Below, piece by piece: positions 58,788 through 64,000 of a stretch of 64,000 nt of DNA (position 1 is the first letter of the stretch; each line of letters begins with the position of its first letter). The position numbers and the translations under genes were made by a program. The notes beneath the pieces are model-generated. The model saw only the letters and a list, made by a program, of their open reading frames with translations. It was not told the origin of the DNA and did not search any database. This DNA is from Dendrobium chrysotoxum (taxonomy: Eukaryota; Streptophyta; Magnoliopsida; Asparagales; Orchidaceae), in contig CM034314.1 in assembly GCA_019925795.1 (NCBI GenBank), positions 96,281,264 through 96,345,263 of the forward strand. Direction: 5' to 3'.

Positions 58788-58912
58788 TTAGGCTTTATTT
58801 AGGACAACTTTTTTATTGCTACTTAAAGCAGTTTTTTTAGTATAAAAATTATAATTTTTTAAATAAAAAATTATTTTAAGAAGTAAAAAAGCCAGTCCCA
58901 AATGAAGCCTTA
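58788..58912. mobile_element. MITE (family M), copy 2
   Basis: Ends TTAGGCTTTATTTAGGAC and, inverted, TAAGGCTTCATTTGGGAC. Both arms carry acttttttattgct-type sequence. About 125 bp, no coding capacity. Confidence 0.7.
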
Positions 58913-58923
58913 ATCTAGTCGAC

Positions 58924-59059
58924 TAAGGTTTTGTTTCAGACAGTTTCTTCACTGTTTTCTGAAGCAGCTTTATAATATAAAAATTTCTAATTCCAAAATA
59001 TTTTGTACTATAAAGTTATTTTAGAAAGCAATAAGAAAGTTGTCCCAAATGAAGCTTTC
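58924..59059. mobile_element. MITE (family M), copy 3
   Basis: Left end taaggttttgtttcagaca, right end (inverted) GAAAGCTTCATTTGGGACA. The interior aaagttattttagaaagcaa matches copies 1 and 4. It abuts copy 4. Confidence 0.65.
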
Positions 59060-59250
59060 GTTTCGTTTGGGACAACTTTCTTATTGCTTATAAAATTGTT
59101 GTAGATAAAGTAACTTTTTAAAGTTATTGTAGAAAGTAGCTTTTTAATACAAAAATTTTTTAAAATAATAAATAAATAGTGACCAAATAAAAATTATGAT
59201 TACATTTTAAAAAATAAAGTAATAAAAAAATTGTCTCAAATTAAAATCTA
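59058..59250. mobile_element. MITE (family M), copy 4
   Basis: Left end TTCGTTTGGGACAACTTTC, right end (inverted) TTTTAATTTGAGACAATTT. Longer than the others (about 190 bp), with internal repetition of agttattgtagaaagtagc. Confidence 0.6.
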
Positions 59251-59724
59251 GTGTAAAATATTCACCTATGTACTTGGCCTCATAGGGTGACCGAGTATAT
59301 TTGTCCAATGCATCAGGCCAATGACTCATGCTGGTCACACTTTATTTGGAAAGCACTGAAGCATATCTACTAATTGCAACAAATTTTCAATTCATTGCAA
59401 GTTTTTATTAGACATTTATTATGTAGTTTATACTCCTTCCTTTTACGTAACATTCTTATTTAGCTATGCCTCTACCCCTACCTATAAATAGTAGCTTAGA
59501 GGAAAAGCATATGGCATTGCTTGTTATTTAAAATTGGCCAATTTATTAAAAGTAACATATTTGTCATCTAAATAAGCGGAAGAAACATAAATAATCTGAA
59601 ATTTAATTTGGAGCGAATATGGAGAACAGAATTATGCGTTGGGTGAAATGTGAAAATCATTTTCCGGTTTCAATAAAAACCGGAAACCAAAAAGGATTTT
59701 TCGGTTTCAATAGAAATCGAAAAT

Positions 59725-61095
59725 TTAAGTTTCTTTATATATATATAATATTTTCTTAGGAATTATCCAAGATTATCTCACTCATTTCCACCTAGAGCTC
59801 ATTAATATAGCTGTCTCTAATTTATACTAATTTGTGATAATTTTAAGAAAATTATTAATTATATATAATAATTTAAATTTATTTTTTTAATAATAAAAAG
59901 AACTAATGATCCTTATAAAATACTATAATGGTTCAAGCATCCTTTTAATTGGTGAGGCTTTCATTGTACTTTTTTATTTTTATTTTTTTTTGAAATATTT
60001 AGATTAATTAAGATATATATAATTTAAATTTATAACTTTTTTTAATTGATAGTAAAAAAATTTTAAATAACATATCAAAATGAGTTTTTTTTTGTTGTCA
60101 TATTTGTTAAAAAAAAAAGCTTTTTAGAGGCTTCTAAATTGGTGCATTGTTGCAACAAATAAATCAATACTCTTTTAAAAATAACTATTGTGTAATCAGC
60201 TGTATATAATGTGTATTTGCTATATTAAGCAAACAACCTCTTTCGAAGAGGGATATTATTTGTAATCAAATATAAATACTAGTGAATTCATTTAAGTTGG
60301 GTTAGGCCCTTTGATTTTTTTCCTCTTTTTAGGGATTTTCAAGTAAAAATTTCAGCGTCTTTTATGAATGCTACACCTCTATCTTTCATCTATTTGTGTG
60401 CTGGATCTTTGTACAGAACTAGGATGCTAAACTCCATATCTCTTTGTTGTCATGAATTTTCGAGGAAATTAATCATAAACATGAGATTTCCTCCAAAGAA
60501 AAAAAGTTAACCATCAAATTAACTTTGAGATCAATCTAATACAAATTTTAATTAATCAGTCATGTATTACAACCATCTCAAAATAAGTCTGATAGCTATA
60601 AAATCCGTCTTGGTCAAATTTGAGTCAAAATATCATGTTTGAAATTTTTGCATAATTGAACTAGGCCTTTTATATCATATTGTATAATCATATTGTATCT
60701 TTTTAGGTTATGAGGAAGATGACTAATTGCGTTACATACTTAAATTAATTGACTTTCCAACCGACGCCCCATGGTTTTTCTCCCTCCATTTTTACCACAT
60801 AAATTAAATTTAAGTTTCTTTATATATATATATAATTTATTTTGTAGGAATAAACCAAAATTATCTCACTCATTTCCGGCTAGAGCTCATTATTATAGGT
60901 GTCTCTAATTTATAAAATTACTAATTTGTGATATCTTTAAAAAAATTATATATATAAAATTAAATTTAAAAATTTTTAATTAATAGTCAATTTTAAATAA
61001 CATATCAAAATGAGCTTAATTTTTTTTGTTTTGGTTGTCATATTTGTTAAAAAAAAAAGCGCTTTTTAGAGGCTTCAAAATTCTGCATTGTTGCA
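59725..61095. repeat. Direct duplication of an AT-rich block (two copies, 1.08 kb apart)
   Basis: Copy 1 (59725-60155) and copy 2 (60805-61095) share, in the same order, aaatttaagtttctttatat, attatctcactcatttcc, ctagagctcatta, gtgtctctaattta, aataacatatcaaaatgag, gttgtcatatttgttaaa and ctttttagaggcttc. Copy 1 is longer because of extra AT-rich sequence. No transposon ends were recognised. Between the copies no gene is seen. Confidence 0.8.
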
Positions 61096-61462
61096 CGTCT
61101 TTTCAGGTGTCCCTAATTTTAAAACTAATGCACGGACAATGAGTAATACAAATACTCGGACGGCTGCTTAGCTTTGTTGATGGGCGAGTAGGATTGGAAA
61201 CCTCACAACTAGTGTTCTATTTCTTTTAAGCGGCAGACAGCAGACTCTTAAGTGGGGTCTATTTAAGTGTGGGTCAGGAGATTTTTAGGGTGAATGCCTC
61301 CTCTAAATCAGCAGAGGATTAGTACGCTCTCAAGCGTGCTCTCGAGAGTGGCAGCGGGTGGATATCATGTTAAAAAAAAAACTAATACTATTAAAAATTA
61401 TCTAATTTGACGCGTGTCACGGCTTAATTGGACTGCCCTTAGAGACAGCAAGGCACCGGGTC

Positions 61463-61779
61463 TATATAAACAGTTGCCCAACCGACGTCATCGGATTCTT
61501 ATGTCGATTCAAAATAGTGAAGCAGGGTGTTTAGATTCTCTTCTTAATCCTTGGTTTTCTTCCTTCTCTTCGTCTTAGTTCTTCTTTCCTTCTTCCTGCC
61601 TTGCCGATCTGATCGATGGGGTTGTTTGTCGCGGTGGCGCAGATTCTAGGGCTTTTCGTCTCTACGATCTGGGCGTTGCAGGAGAGAAGGTTAGCCGTTA
61701 TCTACCGCGTCGCCGTTAGGGCAGCCATTGTTTCCGTCATTATCTGTGTGGTGGCAGTGGAGAGATGACGCCTTCGTCG
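61463..61779 (+). promoter_or_regulatory. TATA-bearing transcription unit start with a 50-codon frame
   Basis: A strong TATA box, tatataaa (61463-61470), is followed by a pyrimidine-rich leader (61540-61600), an ATG in good context (gatcgATGG, 61616) and a GC-richer stretch than the surroundings. It ends at a consensus-like donor (tcg/gtaaga, 61779/61780). This looks like a first exon. No downstream exon was identified, so the product and even the coding status are open. Confidence 0.5.
61616..61768 (+). CDS. Short hydrophobic open frame (50 aa), possible uORF or small protein
   Basis: Starts MGLFVAVAQILGLFVSTIWA, then LQERRLAVIYRVAVRA, and ends AIVSVIICVVAVER before TGA. Two hydrophobic stretches (residues 3-20 and 36-48) flank a basic middle, so a small membrane protein is conceivable. 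No family is recognised. The frame closes 11 bases before a splice donor, which also fits a noncoding first exon or an upstream frame. Confidence 0.3.
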   Translation: MGLFVAVAQILGLFVSTIWALQERRLAVIYRVAVRAAIVSVIICVVAVER

Positions 61780-62423
61780 GTAAGAATTTCCGACGAAGCT
61801 TATTTAATTTGTTGTAGATAGTTTGGGCCTCTTTATTTTGGTTGGCCGCTTGCGAAAGGGAAGAAGGTCCCGTTTCTTTTATTGAAGTTTGTAAAGATTG
61901 TGATTATATGGTAGATGGGGAATCTGCATGTCGATGGAGATTTTATTTATTGGATATGGTTGTTTTTGTTAGTTTAATTTCTGATGAAGAGGGGATGGCC
62001 CTTTTTTCAGGTTTAAGAGTGAATTGAGTTGGTTTTCTTCAATCTGGGTTTTGCGTTATTGGTCCTATTACTTGGTTTAGCAGATACATTGGGTTGATCT
62101 CTGAAATTTATACAGGTGTTTTGCTATTTTCTTGCATTATGTAAAGATTGAGTAATGCAGATTAGGTTTCTTGTCTGCGGTTGGACGAACTTCGTGATCT
62201 AGTCAAGGATGACGTTATAGATCCAATTTGATTCTTGTGGATCGTTCAAAAGAGATGAAATCCATGTGTTTATATGGAATGATACTGTACTAGAGCTGTC
62301 AACTAAAACTGCTTAATATTCGCCTAATTTTATATTTTTTCCTCAAAGGAGTTGAATAAAAAAAATTTCTTTATTTATATCAACACTCAAAATTTATTTT
62401 TTATTAGAGACCTCCCACTGTAT

Positions 62424-62537
62424 TATATCTTCTGAATCAGTTTGGAAAGAATCTAAGCATGATATCTTCTGAATCAGTTTGGAAAGAATCTAAGCATGAT
62501 ATCTTCTGAATCAGTTTGGAAAGAATCTAAGCATGAC
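62424..62537. repeat. 37-bp tandem repeat, three nearly identical copies
   Basis: Units run atatcttctgaatcagtttg then gaaagaatctaagcatg, with period 37. The second and third are identical and the first differs only at its start. This is a recent slippage-type expansion, possibly in an intron of the 61.46-kb transcription unit. Confidence 0.93.
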
Positions 62538-62614
62538 TTTAGGCCATGGCAACACACTGGGAATGAGACGGCTGGAATGGCTAGAAAGCTTAATTAACGC
62601 GTAATAAATAGAGT

Positions 62615-64000
62615 TGATATATCATTTAAAAAAAATATCTTGGTCGGCATTAATCTTGATGCAAATATGCGTTAGAAGTTTCAAAAATTACAATAAGAAC
62701 CATCCGAACTCCGATTTCAGCAAGCTTATAGTCGAATTGAACATCTTAACGAGATGAACCCAACGACACTAAATTTGATCCAATCCGAGCCCAAATGAGT
62801 CATAATCAATGAATCAAAGTCTATTTGGAAACTTCAAAACATTAATTGGATGAACAAATGAAATCCAAATATGGTATGCTTATAGTCGAATTGAGCGGCT
62901 CGACGAGACGAATCCAACGAGCCTAAGATTGTTGAATTCTGATATCATTAAGACACTCAAATGATTGATAAACAATCCATGATCTAGGGAGTTGATATCG
63001 AGCCGTCCATTGAAATGCTCTTGATGTGTCCTTGATCTTCTCTAGTCATGTCACTCCCAAAAAATTATAAATAGACCCTTCATTCTTCACAAAGAAGGAG
63101 GGGGAAGAGAAGAAAAGCGAATGATTCTCTTGCTTTCTCAAGCTTGCACCACTAGTTGGATCTCTTCTTGACCATTGACCGACACCGGAATCCGACCACA
63201 GACCATCGTCGGACTTTTGGCTATTCATTGGTTATTGTTGGATCTTTTCCTAACAACCAAACATTTTCAGGTAGCCGCGCAATGGTTGATTAATATTGAA
63301 TCTTCAGCCATTGCTAGACATTAATGGAACATTCTCTGTTATTCAATCTACATCAAGGGGACCAATCTTCTTAAGTTTGGAAATCTCTTCAATATATTGT
63401 CTTCTCCTTGACCTTGAGTTAAGGGATGAGTTGACGTCGTTCGACTATGATCCTTCCGACCATCGTTGTCCACTGATTATGGTCAACTCCGACCACCGTC
63501 ACTTATCGACTATGGTCCCTTATACCACCGTTGCCCGTCGACTACGATCCCTCCTACCATCGTGGCCCACCAATAACGATCCCTGCGACCTCTGTTACCT
63601 GTCGACTACAGTCCCTCTGACCACTGTAGCCTACCGACTATGTCCTATTGTCCAAAAGAATAGGTCAACATTCTCTTGAGATATTATTTTACCACTCAAC
63701 CATCAGTTAATGTTGCATCGATTTCATGGGAAGCAAATTTGGATTGAGGGCAACCTTGGTTATAATCTTAAACACGATTGTGATTATCAAGACCCCCCTG
63801 GTTATAATCTCAAACACGATTGCTATTAAGGTTGATGCTCCCCATTGCTACCAAGGTTGATATCCACCTTCCTGATCGTCAATCTCCTCTCATATAAAGA
63901 GAACAATCGAGCCGACTAACAATCATCTATTGGTAATAATTCTAATGCCTTAAGGCTTCTACTTTACCATGAAAGGCATATTTTTTCACATTTAATGATA
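62615..64000 (+). mobile_element. LTR of the 52-kb family, plus strand (runs to or past the window end)
   Basis: Begins TGATATATCA, identical to the start of the 51979-53097 LTR, and matches it through tttcagcaagcttatagtc, gagcggctcgacgagacga, tccaacgagcc and the TATA region attataaatag (63066-63076). Past the TATA box the two diverge, each with its own tandem array. The right end and target-site duplication are not in view. It may be a solo LTR or the 5' LTR of a longer element. Confidence 0.75.
63443..63650. repeat. ~33-bp tandem array in the LTR
   Basis: About six units of the type gactatggtccctYcgacca followed by ccgttgcccgtc, with period 32-33. Units are diverged. It sits about 370 bp downstream of the LTR TATA box, the counterpart of the 22-bp array in the other copy. 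Confidence 0.82.

Overview
The window is nuclear DNA of a flowering plant. It is AT-rich, has long introns with GT-AG junctions, and carries plant-type retrotransposons (RTE LINEs, Ty1/copia, Ty3/gypsy-like LTRs), tRNA-derived SINEs, hAT, PIF/Harbinger and MITE elements. Two protein genes can be assembled exon by exon. The species cannot be named from the sequence. No tRNA or rRNA gene, CRISPR array or bacterial feature was seen. LAYOUT: the minus strand from about 46.0 kb down to 2.2 kb is one gene for a plastid-type MscS-like mechanosensitive channel (MSL2/MSL3 group). It has 12 coding exons, 1860 bp including the stop, and 619 residues, spread over 42.8 kb. All its exons stay open in phase, although the introns hold most of the mobile DNA in the window. 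Intron 11 (3.0-11.0 kb) holds an RTE LINE that is itself split by an 1855-bp solo LTR. Intron 10 (11.0-16.9 kb) holds a decayed Ty1/copia pol region split by a second RTE LINE. Intron 6 (17.9-38.4 kb) holds a roughly 10-kb inverted-repeat structure (22.4-32.5 kb), a hAT deletion derivative, truncated RTE copies and a SINE. Introns 1-2 and 5 hold further SINE, MITE-like and duplicated sequence. From 46 to 53.5 kb lies an intergenic stretch with a 2570-bp solo LTR (47.30-49.87 kb) and a PIF/Harbinger-like element (51.08-53.16 kb) interrupted by another solo LTR. On the plus strand, 53.53-58.17 kb is a five-exon gene for a 258-residue conserved plant protein of unknown function. It is followed by a MITE cluster, a duplicated AT-rich block and a TATA-bearing short-ORF locus at 61.46-61.78 kb. 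The right end holds a second LTR of the family found at 52-53 kb. The two protein genes are divergently transcribed, with no functional link evident. The mobile elements show clear nesting (solo LTR in LINE, LINE in copia, solo LTR in Harbinger), supported by target-site duplications readable in the sequence. The most unusual object is the inverted structure at 22.4-32.5 kb: two 4.3-4.5 kb arms carry mirrored arrays of an 18-bp palindrome with alternating spacing of about 69 and 111 bp, and a 650-bp segment lies between them and again, inverted, beyond the right arm.
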